A DNA stretch of 64,000 nucleotides from Niveispirillum cyanobacteriorum (lineage in GTDB: Bacteria > Pseudomonadota > Alphaproteobacteria > Azospirillales > Azospirillaceae), in contig NZ_CP025611.1 of NCBI RefSeq assembly GCF_002868735.1, positions 2,660,501 through 2,724,500 on the forward strand, written 5' to 3'. Both the position numbers and the translations under genes were made by a program. Below the pieces are notes generated by a model. The model saw nothing but the letters and a program-made list of their open reading frames with translations. It was not told the DNA's origin and made no database searches. Of the stretch, positions 34,058 to 43,657 are shown piece by piece (position 1 is the first letter of the stretch; each line of letters opens with the position of its first letter).

Positions 34058-35210
34058 AGAACAAATGCCCCGACTTTTCCGCCTTGGTGCGCAGATAGGC
34101 CTCGTTATGGCCGTTGGCGGGGAAGATGTGGGGGACACGTTCCACCACCTCCACGCCACTGGCGGCCAGTTGCGCCATCTTGTCGGGATTGTTGGTCATC
34201 AGCCGCACCTGGGTGAAGCCCAGTTGGCGCAGCATGGTGGAGGCCGGCAGATAGACGCGTTCATCGGCGTCAAAGCCCAGCACGGTGTTGGCGTCCACCG
34301 TATCCAACCCGCCATCCTGCAGCCGGTAGGCGCGCAGCTTGTTCATCAGGCCGATGCCGCGCCCTTCCTGTGCCAGATACAGCACGATGCCCTGTCCGGC
34401 CTGCGCGATTTCCCGGATGGCCCCGCGCAATTGCGGACCGCAATCACAGCGCAGCGAGCCCAGAAGGTCGCCCGTGAAACATTCCGAATGCAGGCGAGCC
34501 AGGACCGGCTGTCCCGGTGTCGGGTCGCCGATGACGATGGCCAGATGTTCAGGCCCGCCATCGGTGGGGCGGAAAGCCACGATACGGGTGCGTTCGGCAT
34601 CTTCCAGCGGCACCGCCGCTTCTGCCACGCGGGCCAGACTGCGGGCGGAGCGGCGGCGGTAATCGACAATGTCGGCGGCGCGGACCAGCAACAGGTCATG
34701 GCGGCGGGCAAAGCCGGCGGCATCGACCATGCCACCACGTCCGGCGGGCAGGTCGGCGACAATGGCGGCAGGCAGCAGGCGGGCGATCTTCGCCAGGATG
34801 GTGGCCGCCCCTTCGGCCCCGCCCTCCAGGCTGACAGCACCGGTGGGTTTTGCCGTGCGCGGGGGCCGCGTCGGGTCAGACAGGTCGCGCACCAGATCGG
34901 CGGTCAGGCCGGCGGGCGGAGACACGCGGACAGGCCGGTCCAGCGGCACATCCAGGCCCAGCGCCGCCGCGCGCTGTCCCGTCAGAACCAGGGACGGGGC
35001 CGTGCCCGCCAGTTGGGCCAGATGGTTCAGGGCCTGGGTGGTCACCGCCTCTGCGGCGAAGGCCAGCAGGGCCGTACCGGCCTCTGTCGTGATCACCACC
35101 GCCTCACCCCGCCGCAATTCGGACAGGGCACGATCCACGGCCCGCTGGGCCGCGTGGTCCGGCGGGGTGGCGTGATCGGCGGAGGCGTATTCCAGAACCA
35201 TGCTATCCAT
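34056..35210 (-). CDS. ribA: GTP cyclohydrolase II with degenerate N-terminal RibB-like domain
   Basis: This 384-residue protein carries GTP cyclohydrolase II in its C-terminal half: the zinc cysteines in CFTGDLLGSLRCDCG, then EGRGIGLMNKL and the Y/T catalytic region NTVLGFDADERVY. It makes the first committed riboflavin precursor from GTP. The N-terminal half resembles the DHBP synthase (RibB) fold but lacks its recognisable active-site acidic motif, as in other alphaproteobacterial RibA proteins. ATG 35210 overlaps the upstream phosphatidyltransferase stop by 8 bp, which suggests coupled translation. Confidence 0.9.
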   Translation of the reverse strand: MDSMVLEYASADHATPPDHAAQRAVDRALSELRRGEAVVITTEAGTALLAFAAEAVTTQALNHLAQLAGTAPSLVLTGQRAAALGLDVPLDRPVRVSPPAGLTADLVRDLSDPTRPPRTAKPTGAVSLEGGAEGAATILAKIARLLPAAIVADLPAGRGGMVDAAGFARRHDLLLVRAADIVDYRRRSARSLARVAEAAVPLEDAERTRIVAFRPTDGGPEHLAIVIGDPTPGQPVLARLHSECFTGDLLGSLRCDCGPQLRGAIREIAQAGQGIVLYLAQEGRGIGLMNKLRAYRLQDGGLDTVDANTVLGFDADERVYLPASTMLRQLGFTQVRLMTNNPDKMAQLAASGVEVVERVPHIFPANGHNEAYLRTKAEKSGHLF

Positions 35211-35970
35211 TATTCGTCCCACCACCGTCATGACGGTGGCTGTGCAGCCAAACCGTATCGACGGTAAAAGAGAAAAGCAAAAGCGCAAGGGCTGCGCCAA
35301 CCGCAACGCCGGTCAGCGGCGGCCCCAGCAGCGGCGTGGCACAGACGGCCAATACGCCCACCTGCACCATGCAGATCAGACGTCGCCGCTGGCTGAAGGG
35401 CAGGGGATTGTCCAGCCAGGGCCAGACCCGTCCCGCCACCACGAACAGGGGCCGTAGCAGCCCCGCCAGCAGCACCCATTCCCCCACCTCGCCTGACAGC
35501 CAGAGCAGCAGGCAGAGATAGAGAATGGCGACCGTATCCATTTCCATGTCGAACCGGGCGCCATAGGGGCTGCACAAGCCCTGCCGGCGCGCCAGCCAAC
35601 CATCCACCCCGTCCAGCACCAGCGCCGTGACGGCAATCACCGACAGGACCCAGGCCGGCATTGCGTCCAGATCATGGACGAAGGGCAGGCTGCCCCCCAC
35701 CAGGGCCAGCAGGACCGACCGCAACAGCGTGACCCGGTTGGCGTGCCCCCATTCGGGTGCCCGGTGCAGATCCAGCCGCGTCAGCGCGAACCAGGCGGCT
35801 GGCATAAAGGCCAACAGGCAGAAGACCGCATAAGTTCCCGGCAAATCCAGCGCCGGCCCCAGCGGCAGCGCCACCGCCAGCAGCGCGCAAACAGCCGCCA
35901 GCAAATGCGTCAGCACGGGCCGGCGCAGAGGCAAAGGGGATGTCGGGGGTGGGGTAGCGGTCAGTTCCAT
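35203..35970 (-). CDS. CDP-alcohol phosphatidyltransferase family protein
   Basis: This 255-residue membrane protein has the family catalytic signature DG-x2-AR-x8-G-x3-D-x3-D, seen as DGWLARRQGLCSPYG followed by ARFDMEMD (about residues 142-165), plus six or so hydrophobic segments. Such enzymes transfer a CDP-linked phosphatidyl group to an alcohol to make phospholipid head groups; the acceptor is not clear. It precedes ribA with overlapping ends. Confidence 0.85.
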   Translation of the reverse strand: MELTATPPPTSPLPLRRPVLTHLLAAVCALLAVALPLGPALDLPGTYAVFCLLAFMPAAWFALTRLDLHRAPEWGHANRVTLLRSVLLALVGGSLPFVHDLDAMPAWVLSVIAVTALVLDGVDGWLARRQGLCSPYGARFDMEMDTVAILYLCLLLWLSGEVGEWVLLAGLLRPLFVVAGRVWPWLDNPLPFSQRRRLICMVQVGVLAVCATPLLGPPLTGVAVGAALALLLFSFTVDTVWLHSHRHDGGGTNNG

Positions 35971-36028
35971 GCAAGATAGTTTGGCGGAATGACCGGATTG
36001 GCAAGGGGCGGATGTTTATTCCGCGTCC

Positions 36029-37003
36029 TTAGCGATGCCGGAACAGGTCCAGCAACCGGCGCGCCGCCGCCCCCGGCGTGACGCTGCTGTCGGCGGCAGC
36101 GCGTTCCAGGCCCGACAGTTCGGCGCGCACCGCCGGGTCGGCCTGGAAAGCCGTGATCAGGCTTTCGCGGATTTCATTCCACATCCATGCCTGTGCCTGT
36201 TCGGCCCGCCGCTTTGCGATGGACCCGTCATCGCCCAAGATGCGCCGATACTGCCCGATCCCGTCCCAGATGCTGTCGATGCCCAGATTGTTCAGCGCCG
36301 AACAGGACAGGATCGGCACCCGCCAGTTGGCGTTGGCAGGCCGCAGCAGCGACAGGGCGTGGCGATATTCGGCCACGGCATGGCGGGCGGCATTGGCCAG
36401 ATCGCCATCGGCCTTGTTCACGACGATCATGTCGGCCAGTTCGACAATGCCCTTCTTGATGCCCTGCAATTCATCCCCGCCCGCCGGCGGCAGCAGCAGC
36501 AGGAACAGGTCGACCATGTCGGCCACCGCCGTTTCCGACTGCCCCACCCCCACTGTCTCCACGATCACCACGTCAAAGCCGGCAGCCTCTACCAGCAGCA
36601 TGGCCTCGCGCGTGCGCCGTGCCACCCCGCCCAGGGTGGTGCCGGCGGGGGACGGGCGGATGAAGGCGCTGATGTCGCGCGACAGCATCTCCATGCGGGT
36701 CTTGTCGCCCAGGATGGAGCCGCCGGTCCGCTGGCTGGTCGGGTCGATGGCCAGCACGGCGACCTTGTGCCCCTGGCCGATGACATGCAGGCCAAACGCC
36801 TCAATAAAGGTGGATTTGCCGACACCGGGCACCCCGGAAATGCCGATACGCACGCCCTTGCCGGTATGGGGCAGCAGGGCCGCCAGTAATGCTTCGGCCT
36901 GTTCGCGGTGGTCGGGCCGGGTGCTTTCCACCAGGGTGATGGCCTGTGCCAGGGCACGCCGGTCACCGGTGCGGACACGCGCGGCAAGGTCGGCGATGGG
37001 CAT
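36029..37003 (-). CDS. meaB: MeaB-type GTPase (methylmalonyl-CoA mutase chaperone)
   Basis: This 324-residue G3E-type GTPase has the P-loop GVPGVGKST (57-65), the switch region [29 protein letters not shown] and the NKADGD nucleotide-specificity motif. MeaB loads and protects adenosylcobalamin in methylmalonyl-CoA mutase and related mutases. No mutase gene lies nearby in this window. ATG 37003 has GGAGCC 9 nt upstream. Confidence 0.92.
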   Translation of the reverse strand: MPIADLAARVRTGDRRALAQAITLVESTRPDHREQAEALLAALLPHTGKGVRIGISGVPGVGKSTFIEAFGLHVIGQGHKVAVLAIDPTSQRTGGSILGDKTRMEMLSRDISAFIRPSPAGTTLGGVARRTREAMLLVEAAGFDVVIVETVGVGQSETAVADMVDLFLLLLPPAGGDELQGIKKGIVELADMIVVNKADGDLANAARHAVAEYRHALSLLRPANANWRVPILSCSALNNLGIDSIWDGIGQYRRILGDDGSIAKRRAEQAQAWMWNEIRESLITAFQADPAVRAELSGLERAAADSSVTPGAAARRLLDLFRHR

Positions 37004-37232
37004 GGGCTTGGCTCCAGGCGGCAACGGGGGCGGCACTGTGGAACAGGCGGGCGGTCTAGTCAAATCGCCAGGGGTGCGGGGCCTGCTTCTACTTCTTTGG
37101 TGTGTGACCATCGGCGCTGCTTTGCAAGCGGCGGGAATCCGTGTGATTCTGGATGTATCCACCAATCCACCCACAGCAAGCCCACACGAAATCCCCCTGG
37201 TCATCCCCAGGCTTATCCCCAGGACCGCGCCC

Positions 37233-37610
37233 ATGACTGCCAGCGTCCAAACCAGCCACAGCCCGGCCCGCCCCATCGCGGCATTGCCGCCGCTGCGCCG
37301 CTGGCTGACCCGGCTGTTCCGCCGCCGGCCCCAGACCTATCCGCCGCTGGCGGATGTCTCGGCAATGGTGAATGAACAGGTGTTGGCCGTGACGGAGGTC
37401 AACAGTGCGGGAATGTGCGTTGTGGGCTATCGCGGCCTGTTGAACCCGCAGGACCGGTTCAGCTTTGTCCTGACCCTGGGCGATGTCGACATTGCCGGCG
37501 ACGCAGTGGTGGCTTGGCGCCGGCATGGTGGGCTGGGTGTCGCGTTCTACGACCTGTCGGGGGCGGAGCGGGAACGGCTGGGCGGGTGGTTGGCGGGGCG
37601 GGGGGATTAA
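37233..37610 (+). CDS. PilZ-domain-like protein
   Basis: This 125-residue protein has an arginine-rich N-terminus ([12 protein letters not shown], residues 22-33) followed by a compact beta domain: [16 protein letters not shown] resembles the (D/N)xSxxG c-di-GMP motif, and [25 protein letters not shown] continues the PilZ-like barrel. A role in c-di-GMP response is inferred. The start is uncertain, since no strong ribosome-binding site precedes ATG 37233. Its stop overlaps that of the convergent exporter gene. The gap 37004-37232 shows nothing else recognisable. Confidence 0.6.
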   Translation: MTASVQTSHSPARPIAALPPLRRWLTRLFRRRPQTYPPLADVSAMVNEQVLAVTEVNSAGMCVVGYRGLLNPQDRFSFVLTLGDVDIAGDAVVAWRRHGGLGVAFYDLSGAERERLGGWLAGRGD

Positions 37611-39439
37611 ACCGCCACCCCCTCTTGCTGCTTTGCCCACAGGGCTGCATAGGCCCCGTCCTGGGCCAGAAGGGCCGCGTGGCTGCCGCGCTCCGCAATG
37701 CGGCCTGCCTCCAGCACAATGATCTCGTCCGCGTCCACGACCGTGGACAGGCGGTGGGCAATGACCAGCGTGGTGCGGCCGCGCGCGGCCAAGCCCAAGG
37801 CCGCCTGGATTTCACGTTCGGTGTGGGTGTCCAGGGCCGATGTTGCCTCGTCCAGGATCAGGATGGGCGGGTTTTTCAGCAGGGTGCGGGCGATGGCCAC
37901 GCGCTGCTTTTCCCCGCCCGACAGTTTCAACCCGCGTTCGCCCACCAAAGTGTCCCAGCCATCGGGCAGGGAATTGATGAAATCACCGATCTGAGCGGCT
38001 TCTGCCACGCGGTCCAAATCGGCCTGGGTGGCGCCGGGGCGGCCATAGGCGATGTTGTAGCGGATCGTGTCGTTGAACAGTACCGTGTCCTGCGGGACGA
38101 TGCCGATGGCGGCGCGCAGACTGTCCTGCGTCACCGCCCGCACATCCTGCCCGTCGATCAACACGGCTCCGCCCGTGACGTCGTAGAACCGGTAGAGCAG
38201 GCGGGACAGGGTGGATTTCCCGGCCCCTGTCGGCCCGACGACCGCCACCGTGTGGCCCGCCGGCACCGTGAAATCCAGGCCCTTCAGGATGGGCCGGCGG
38301 CTGTCATAGGCGAAATCCACGCCCTCGAAGCGGATTTCCCCACCCTTGGCCGTCAGCGGCCGGGCATCAGGCGCGTCCTCCACCTCCCGGTTCACGGCCA
38401 GCAGTTCGAACATCCGCTCCATCTCGTTCAAGGCTTCCTTGATACCGCGATAGACGAAGCCGAAAATGTTCAAGGGCTGGTAAAGCTGTAGCAGGTAGGT
38501 GTTCACCAGCACGAAATCGCCGATGGTCAGTTCGCCGCTGATGATGCCGCCGGCTGCCATCCACATGACACTGACCACGCCGGCGGCGATGATGATCCCC
38601 TGGCCGACATTGAGCAGCGACAGGGAGGATTGGGTGCGGACGGCCGCATCCTCATAGGCGCGCAGGGCCTTGTCGTAGCGGCTGGCCTCAAACCCTTCAT
38701 TGCCGAAATACTTCACCGTCTCGTAATTCAGCAGGCTGTCGATGGCCTTGGCGCTGGCCCGGGTATCGGCATCCAGCATGTCGCGGCGGATGCGCGTGCG
38801 CCAGTTGGTGACGGTGATCGTGTACCAGATATAGCCGGCGACGGTAGCAAAGGTGACGGCGGCAAAGCGGATGTCGAACAGGTGCCAGAGGATGCCGGTC
38901 ACCAGCAGGATTTCCAGCAGGGTGGGCAGCACGTTGAACAGCGATGTTCCCAGCAGGCTGTCGATGGCCTTGGTTCCGCGCTCCACCACCCGGCTGAGGC
39001 CCCCCGTCTGCCGCTCCAGATGGAAGCGTAGGGACAGGGCATGCAGATGCCGGAAAACATTGAGCGCGGCCACCCGCATGGCCCGCTGGCTAACCCGTTC
39101 AAAGATGGCGTCGCGCAATTCGCCGAACGCCAAGCTCAACACACGGGCCAGACCATAGGCCAGGATGAAGCCGACCGGGATCGCCACCGCCGGGCTGGCC
39201 GCCAGATTACCGCCCGCCGTCAGGGCATCGACCGCGCCCTTGTACCAGATGGGGACGGACACATTGGCTGCCTTGGCCGCCGCCAGGAACAGCAGGGCCG
39301 TCACGACCCGCACCTTGATCCCTGTCTGCCCCGCGGGCCAGAGATAGGGCAGCAACTGACGCAGCACCTGCCCGTCGGTCAGGCGCTTTGGCCGCTGTGA
39401 CGGATCGTGGTTGCCGGTGGGGCGATCGTGACGGCGCAT
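37607..39439 (-). CDS. Atm1-like ABC exporter, permease fused to ATPase
   Basis: This 610-residue half-transporter has six membrane helices (residues 50-320) and one nucleotide-binding domain: Walker A GPTGAGKST, signature LSGGEKQR, Walker B ILILDEATSALD. The segment SLLNYETVKYFGNEGFE is a hallmark of Atm1/HMT-type exporters, which move glutathione-linked sulfur or metal compounds and support iron-sulfur assembly and heavy-metal resistance. The start at 39439 gives the family length (about 610 residues). Confidence 0.92.
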   Translation of the reverse strand: MRRHDRPTGNHDPSQRPKRLTDGQVLRQLLPYLWPAGQTGIKVRVVTALLFLAAAKAANVSVPIWYKGAVDALTAGGNLAASPAVAIPVGFILAYGLARVLSLAFGELRDAIFERVSQRAMRVAALNVFRHLHALSLRFHLERQTGGLSRVVERGTKAIDSLLGTSLFNVLPTLLEILLVTGILWHLFDIRFAAVTFATVAGYIWYTITVTNWRTRIRRDMLDADTRASAKAIDSLLNYETVKYFGNEGFEASRYDKALRAYEDAAVRTQSSLSLLNVGQGIIIAAGVVSVMWMAAGGIISGELTIGDFVLVNTYLLQLYQPLNIFGFVYRGIKEALNEMERMFELLAVNREVEDAPDARPLTAKGGEIRFEGVDFAYDSRRPILKGLDFTVPAGHTVAVVGPTGAGKSTLSRLLYRFYDVTGGAVLIDGQDVRAVTQDSLRAAIGIVPQDTVLFNDTIRYNIAYGRPGATQADLDRVAEAAQIGDFINSLPDGWDTLVGERGLKLSGGEKQRVAIARTLLKNPPILILDEATSALDTHTEREIQAALGLAARGRTTLVIAHRLSTVVDADEIIVLEAGRIAERGSHAALLAQDGAYAALWAKQQEGVAV

Positions 39440-39588
39440 GATGGTCCGGGGATGGGGGCAAGGCGGGAAGCGATCATATGGACGCAAGGCCCTAAATGAC
39501 AGCGCGGGGCTTTGGCATGGCTGGTATTTAACTGCTTGCCTTGGCTATTGTGCCGCCAAGGACCCGCCCCCCAGACCCGGACACCACC

Positions 39589-40233
39589 ATGCGCAGCGAT
39601 TTTCCCAACCTGTTCGTCTTTGATCACCCGCTGATCCAGCACAAGCTTTCCTGCATGCGCGACAAGACGCGGTCGACCATGGGGTTCCGGCAGCTGCTGC
39701 GCGAGATTGCCCTGCTGATGGGGTATGAGATCACGCGCGATCTGCCGCTGACCACGCAGACCATCGAGACGCCGCTCTGCCCCATGGATGCACCGGTGAT
39801 CGAGGGCAAGAAGCTGGCCGTGGTGCCCATCCTGCGTGCCGGTCTGGTGATGGCCGAAGGGTTGATGGAACTGGTCCCCGCGGCGCGGGAAGGACATATC
39901 GGCCTTTACCGCGATCATGAGACGAAGCGGCCCGTGGAATATCTGGTGAAGCTGCCGGATGCGGAGGGGCGGCTGTTCATCCTGGTCGATCCCATGCTGG
40001 CCACAGGTCATTCGGCGGTGCATGCCGTCGATGTCCTGAACCGCCACGGGGTGAAGGACAGCCAGATCCGCTTCATGGCCTTGGTATCGGCACCGGAGGG
40101 CGTGCGCACCTTCCATGCCGCCCATCCCGATGTGCCCGTCTATACAGCAGCGCTGGACAGCCACCTGAACGAAAACGCCTATATCGTGCCGGGTCTGGGC
40201 GATGCCGGCGACCGGCTGTTCGGGACCAAGTAG
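39589..40233 (+). CDS. upp: Uracil phosphoribosyltransferase
   Basis: This 214-residue salvage enzyme converts uracil and PRPP to UMP. The PRPP-binding motif [14 protein letters not shown] and the flexible loop region [19 protein letters not shown] are typical, and the C-terminal [12 protein letters not shown] is the uracil-binding end. ATG 39589 gives the family length. Repeat copies H and H2 follow the stop codon. Confidence 0.95.
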   Translation: MRSDFPNLFVFDHPLIQHKLSCMRDKTRSTMGFRQLLREIALLMGYEITRDLPLTTQTIETPLCPMDAPVIEGKKLAVVPILRAGLVMAEGLMELVPAAREGHIGLYRDHETKRPVEYLVKLPDAEGRLFILVDPMLATGHSAVHAVDVLNRHGVKDSQIRFMALVSAPEGVRTFHAAHPDVPVYTAALDSHLNENAYIVPGLGDAGDRLFGTK

Positions 40234-40237
40234 TACG

Positions 40238-40314
40238 CCCTCAAGCGCCGGGCGGCGGCATCCGCCGCCTTGGCTTACGCGACCACGCGGTCGCGGGCCG
40301 GCGGTCGCCGGCCT
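40238..40314 (+). repeat. Four-hairpin intergenic repeat, copy H (stem 4 missing)
   Basis: CCCTCA starts 5 bp after the upp stop codon. Stem 1 is GGCGGC-atcc-GCCGCC (40254-40269), stem 2 is GCGACC-acgc-GGTCGC and stem 3 is GGCCGGC-ggtc-GCCGGCC. No fourth stem follows; a second truncated copy starts instead at 40327. Confidence 0.85.
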
Positions 40315-40326
40315 TTGCGCCGTTTT

Positions 40327-40385
40327 CCCTCAAGCGCCGGGCGGACGCCATTTGCTGTCGGGCGGGGGCAGGTCGCCGGCCTGAT
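40327..40385 (+). repeat. Four-hairpin intergenic repeat, copy H2 (truncated tandem copy, overlaps fxsA)
   Basis: CCCTCA at 40327-40332 is followed by AGCGCCGGGCG, then diverges. The fxsA stop codon (40330-40332) is the TCA of this CCCTCA, so the last FxsA residues (RPPGA) are encoded by the repeat. Confidence 0.7.
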
Positions 40386-40830
40386 CGCCGCTGCCGGGGC
40401 GGGACACGTCCTCATACTCGACATCGATCACGGAATTGCCGCCGCGCGGTGCCGGGCGTGAGCGGACGGTCTGGCCGTTCACCTGCATGAAGATGGTCAT
40501 GCGGGCCAGCAGGGCATTGCGCACCGGGGGCAGGAACAGGATCAGGGCCAGGATATCGGTGATGAAGCCGGGGATCAGAAAAAGGATGGCGGAAAAGGCC
40601 GTGCACAGCCCGCCGAACATCTGTCGCATCGGTTCCGTCTCACCGGTGCGCAGGCCCACCTGGGCGCGGCGCACGCTTTCCAGGCCCGTGCGTTGCAGCA
40701 GCAGAACGCCGATCACGCCCGACAGAACCACCAGCAATACGGTCGTAATCGCCCCCAATTGGGACCCGACCCAGGCGAAACCGGCAATTTCCAGCAGCGG
40801 AAGCAGCAGCAACGGAAGGAGGAAACGCAT
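40330..40830 (-). CDS. fxsA: FxsA family membrane protein
   Basis: This 166-residue protein has the FxsA layout: an N-terminal hydrophobic region (LLPLLLLPLLEIAGFAWVG), QLGAITTVLLVVLSGVIGVLLL, the RTGLESVRRAQ loop, and a later segment (LIPGFITDILALILFLPPVR). E. coli FxsA limits exclusion of phage T7 by F plasmids; the general role is unclear. The divergent Tim44-like gene is its usual alphaproteobacterial neighbour. The C-terminus runs into repeat copy H2. Confidence 0.9.
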   Translation of the reverse strand: MRFLLPLLLLPLLEIAGFAWVGSQLGAITTVLLVVLSGVIGVLLLQRTGLESVRRAQVGLRTGETEPMRQMFGGLCTAFSAILFLIPGFITDILALILFLPPVRNALLARMTIFMQVNGQTVRSRPAPRGGNSVIDVEYEDVSRPGSGDQAGDLPPPDSKWRPPGA

Positions 40831-40967
40831 GGCTGTCCTTGCTCTTTCACGATTGAGAGCCTATCTAACGGACAGGCTTTCATAAATTAACGCCCCGGCG
40901 GGCGGATGGCGAGAGGATGCCACCCGCATCAGATGGTGTTCATACCCGGTCGGGCGCAAGGGCAGAA

Positions 40968-41678
40968 ATGGGTGATGCGATGGGCGGCGGCTCCGTCTGG
41001 CTGGAAATTCTGATTTTCGCGATGGTGGCGGCGTTCTTCATCTATCGCCTTCGCAACGTGCTTGGCCGCAAGCATGGGGAGGAACGGGAACGTCCCAATC
41101 CCTTCACCCCACGCGACAATAACGGCGCCACCGGCCCGACGGTGGAGGGTGACAATGTCATCCAATTGCCGGGTCGCGGTCCTGCCCCTGATCTATCCGA
41201 CCTGCCAGACCCGTCCGGCCCGGTGTCGCTGGAAGATGGTCTGCGCCTGATCCGCGCCGCCGACCCCAGCTTCAACGAGCGCACCTTCCTGCAGGGCGCC
41301 AAGGCCGCGTTCGAGATGATCGTCAAGGCCTATGCCGACGGTGACACGCCGACGCTGCGCCCGCTGCTGGCCGATGATGTCTATGACCGTTTCGCCGCCG
41401 CCATCCGCGACCGGCAGGCGGCGGGAGAGACGCTGGACAGCCGCATCCATTCGTTCGAGGCGGTGGACCTGTCGGCAGCCCAGCTGGATGGCCGTACGGC
41501 CCGCTGCACCGTCACCTTCACCACCCGCCAGACCCATGTCACGCGCGATGCCGATGGCAATATCGTCGATGGGGATGAGGCGCGGCCCGAGGAAGTGGTG
41601 GATATCTGGACCTTCAGCCGCAATACCCGCGCCAGCGACCCGAACTGGCACCTGTCCGAAACGCGCAGTGGCGGCTGA
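40968..41678 (+). CDS. Tim44/TimA family protein
   Basis: This 236-residue protein has one N-terminal membrane helix (SVWLEILIFAMVAAFFIYRL, residues 8-27), a linker, and a Tim44-like domain (FNERTFLQGAKAAFEMIVKAYADGD through WHLSETRSGG). The domain is related to mitochondrial Tim44, and the bacterial protein is thought to act at the inner membrane; its role is not settled. ATG 40968 is chosen; ATG 40980 is an alternative. It overlaps the next open frame at TGATG, and the mltA start chosen lies 75 bp downstream. Confidence 0.88.
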   Translation: MGDAMGGGSVWLEILIFAMVAAFFIYRLRNVLGRKHGEERERPNPFTPRDNNGATGPTVEGDNVIQLPGRGPAPDLSDLPDPSGPVSLEDGLRLIRAADPSFNERTFLQGAKAAFEMIVKAYADGDTPTLRPLLADDVYDRFAAAIRDRQAAGETLDSRIHSFEAVDLSAAQLDGRTARCTVTFTTRQTHVTRDADGNIVDGDEARPEEVVDIWTFSRNTRASDPNWHLSETRSGG

Positions 41679-41752
41679 TGCCGCCCTGCCGCCCGTCCTT
41701 CCGGGGCGCCCCTTACCGGGCGCCCTTTCCATGTCTGCCCCATGGATTGCCG

Positions 41753-42964
41753 ATGCGCCTCCGCTCCCTCGCCGCCCTTTTCGCCCTTGGCCTGCTGGCC
41801 GGCTGTGCCGCGCAACCGACCAAGGTGCCCGGCACCCCGGCAGCCCCGGCAGAGGCGGAGAAGCCCGCTGCCCGCCTGACCCTGCTGCCCGCCAGTTTCA
41901 GCGACCTGTCCGGCTGGTCGGTGGACCGCACGGCCGACGCGCTGCCCGCGCTGCTGAAAAGCTGTGACCGGCTGGTCAAGCAGCCGGGTGACCGGGCGCT
42001 GGGTCCCGACGGCATGATGGGCCGGGTCAGCGACTGGATCGGCCCCTGTGCTGCCATCGCCAAGCTGCCGGCGGGCGACCATGTGGCCCTACGCCGGGCC
42101 GTTGAAAACCTGTTCCAGCCCTGGGCGGCCACCGATAATGGCACGGCAGAGGGCCTGTTCACGGGTTATTACGAAAGCTCGCTGCGCGGTTCGTTCAAGC
42201 GCCAGGGCAAGTACCAGACCCCGCTTTACAAGCGTCCCGCCGATCTGGTGATGGTGGAACTGGGCGAATTCCGGCCCAACCTGAAGGGCGAACGCATTGC
42301 GGGCCGGGTGGTCGATGGGCAGTTGAAACCCTATGCCGACCGCAAGGCGATTGAGGCCGGCGCCCTGAACGGCAAGGGGCTGGAACTGCTCTATGTCGAT
42401 GACCCGGTCGATGCCTTCTTCCTGCAGATCCAGGGGTCGGGCCGTGTCACCCTGCCCGATGGCAGCCAGGTCCGCGTCGGCTATGACGGGCAGAACGGTC
42501 AGCCCTATTTCGCCATCGGGCGCGAACTGGTGGCGCGCGGGGCGCTGGCCAAGGAAGACGTGTCGATGCAGTCGATCCGCGCCTGGCTGGAGGCGAACCC
42601 GGCCCAGGCCGCCGCCGTCATGAACACCAACCCCTCCTTTGTGTTCTTCCGCCGGCTGGAGGGGGAGGGGCCGCTGGGCGCGCAGGGCGTGGCCCTGACG
42701 CCGGGCCGGTCGCTGGCTGTGGACCGCACCTTCATCGCCTATGGCGTGCCCGTTTGGCTGGACGCGCAGGACCCGCTGGACGCCAAGACCCGCATCCGCC
42801 GCCTGATGGTGGCGCAGGATACGGGCGGGGCCATCCGGGGGCCTGTGCGCGGCGATGTGTTCTGGGGCCATGGGGCAGACGCCGAACAGCGTGCCGGTCT
42901 GATGAAAAGCCCCGGGCGTTACTGGCTGCTGCTGCCCAAGGGCGTGACGCCGGCGGTGTCGTAA
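41753..42964 (+). CDS. mltA: Membrane-bound lytic murein transglycosylase A
   Basis: This 403-residue lipoprotein cleaves peptidoglycan to 1,6-anhydromuropeptides. The lipobox is LLAGC (cysteine near residue 17). The MltA domain follows with FTGYYES, YADRKAIEAG, DAFFLQIQGSGR and MNTNPSFVFFR, and the catalytic Asp lies in VAQDTGGAIRGPVRGDVFWG. The ATG at 41753 gives the signal peptide; the upstream frame to 41678 would place the lipobox too far inside. It is convergent with the YceI gene. Confidence 0.93.
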   Translation: MRLRSLAALFALGLLAGCAAQPTKVPGTPAAPAEAEKPAARLTLLPASFSDLSGWSVDRTADALPALLKSCDRLVKQPGDRALGPDGMMGRVSDWIGPCAAIAKLPAGDHVALRRAVENLFQPWAATDNGTAEGLFTGYYESSLRGSFKRQGKYQTPLYKRPADLVMVELGEFRPNLKGERIAGRVVDGQLKPYADRKAIEAGALNGKGLELLYVDDPVDAFFLQIQGSGRVTLPDGSQVRVGYDGQNGQPYFAIGRELVARGALAKEDVSMQSIRAWLEANPAQAAAVMNTNPSFVFFRRLEGEGPLGAQGVALTPGRSLAVDRTFIAYGVPVWLDAQDPLDAKTRIRRLMVAQDTGGAIRGPVRGDVFWGHGADAEQRAGLMKSPGRYWLLLPKGVTPAVS

Positions 42965-42970
42965 CGGGAA

Positions 42971-43525
42971 CTACGGGCTGACCGCACCGGGCAGGTCGCT
43001 GATCTCGATCCTTATATCCACCCGGTCGGCGATGAACAGGCTGGCCAGGCCGGGGCGCATGCCGAAATCGCTGCGTTTGATGCTGGTGGTGGCCGTGGCG
43101 CGGTGATTGGCCAGGGTGACATCCAGGTCGACAGGTTTTGTCACCCCGCGCAATGTCAGTTCACCGGAGACGCGACCGCTGTGCGGGCCGGTACGGACGG
43201 CATGATGGCCGATGAAGTGCATGGCGGGATATTGGGCGGTGGCGAAGAAATCCTCGCCCTGCAAATCGCGGTCGCGCCCCGCACTGCCGGTATCGACGCT
43301 GCCCGTGGCGATGGTGACATCGATGCCGCCCAGCTCATCCGTATCGGGATCAAAGCTGAAACTGCCGGCAATGTCGGTGAAGCGGCCTGTGGCCTTGGCC
43401 AGCAACAGATAGCGGATGGAAAACCCGACCTGGGTGTTGGCGGCAGTCACCGTCTGCGTCTGTGGTGCCGCCAGGGCGGGAGGGGTCAGGAACAGGGCGG
43501 CGGCCAGCAGCAGGCGGCGGATCAT
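42971..43525 (-). CDS. YceI-like family protein
   Basis: This 184-residue periplasmic protein has a signal peptide (residues 1-19, ending ALA) and a YceI beta-barrel pattern: VGFSIRYLLLAKATGRFTDIAGSFSFD, ATAQYPAMHFIGHHA, GELTLRGVTKPVDLDV and SIKRSDFGMRPG. The fold binds isoprenoid or similar lipophilic ligands in characterised relatives; the ligand here is unknown. It lies 6 bp from the end of mltA on the opposite strand. Confidence 0.88.
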   Translation of the reverse strand: MIRRLLLAAALFLTPPALAAPQTQTVTAANTQVGFSIRYLLLAKATGRFTDIAGSFSFDPDTDELGGIDVTIATGSVDTGSAGRDRDLQGEDFFATAQYPAMHFIGHHAVRTGPHSGRVSGELTLRGVTKPVDLDVTLANHRATATTSIKRSDFGMRPGLASLFIADRVDIRIEISDLPGAVSP

Positions 43526-43657
43526 GGGGATACTCCGGTGGGGTCCGAAGTGATGACGTCGCCGGGGTGGCGTGACCGCAGGTGGAGGCTATTTTTGTCG
43601 CTTCCTCTCCTCCGCATCGGCTGACACCGACGGGAGGGAGAGGGTAGCCCCGACCCG

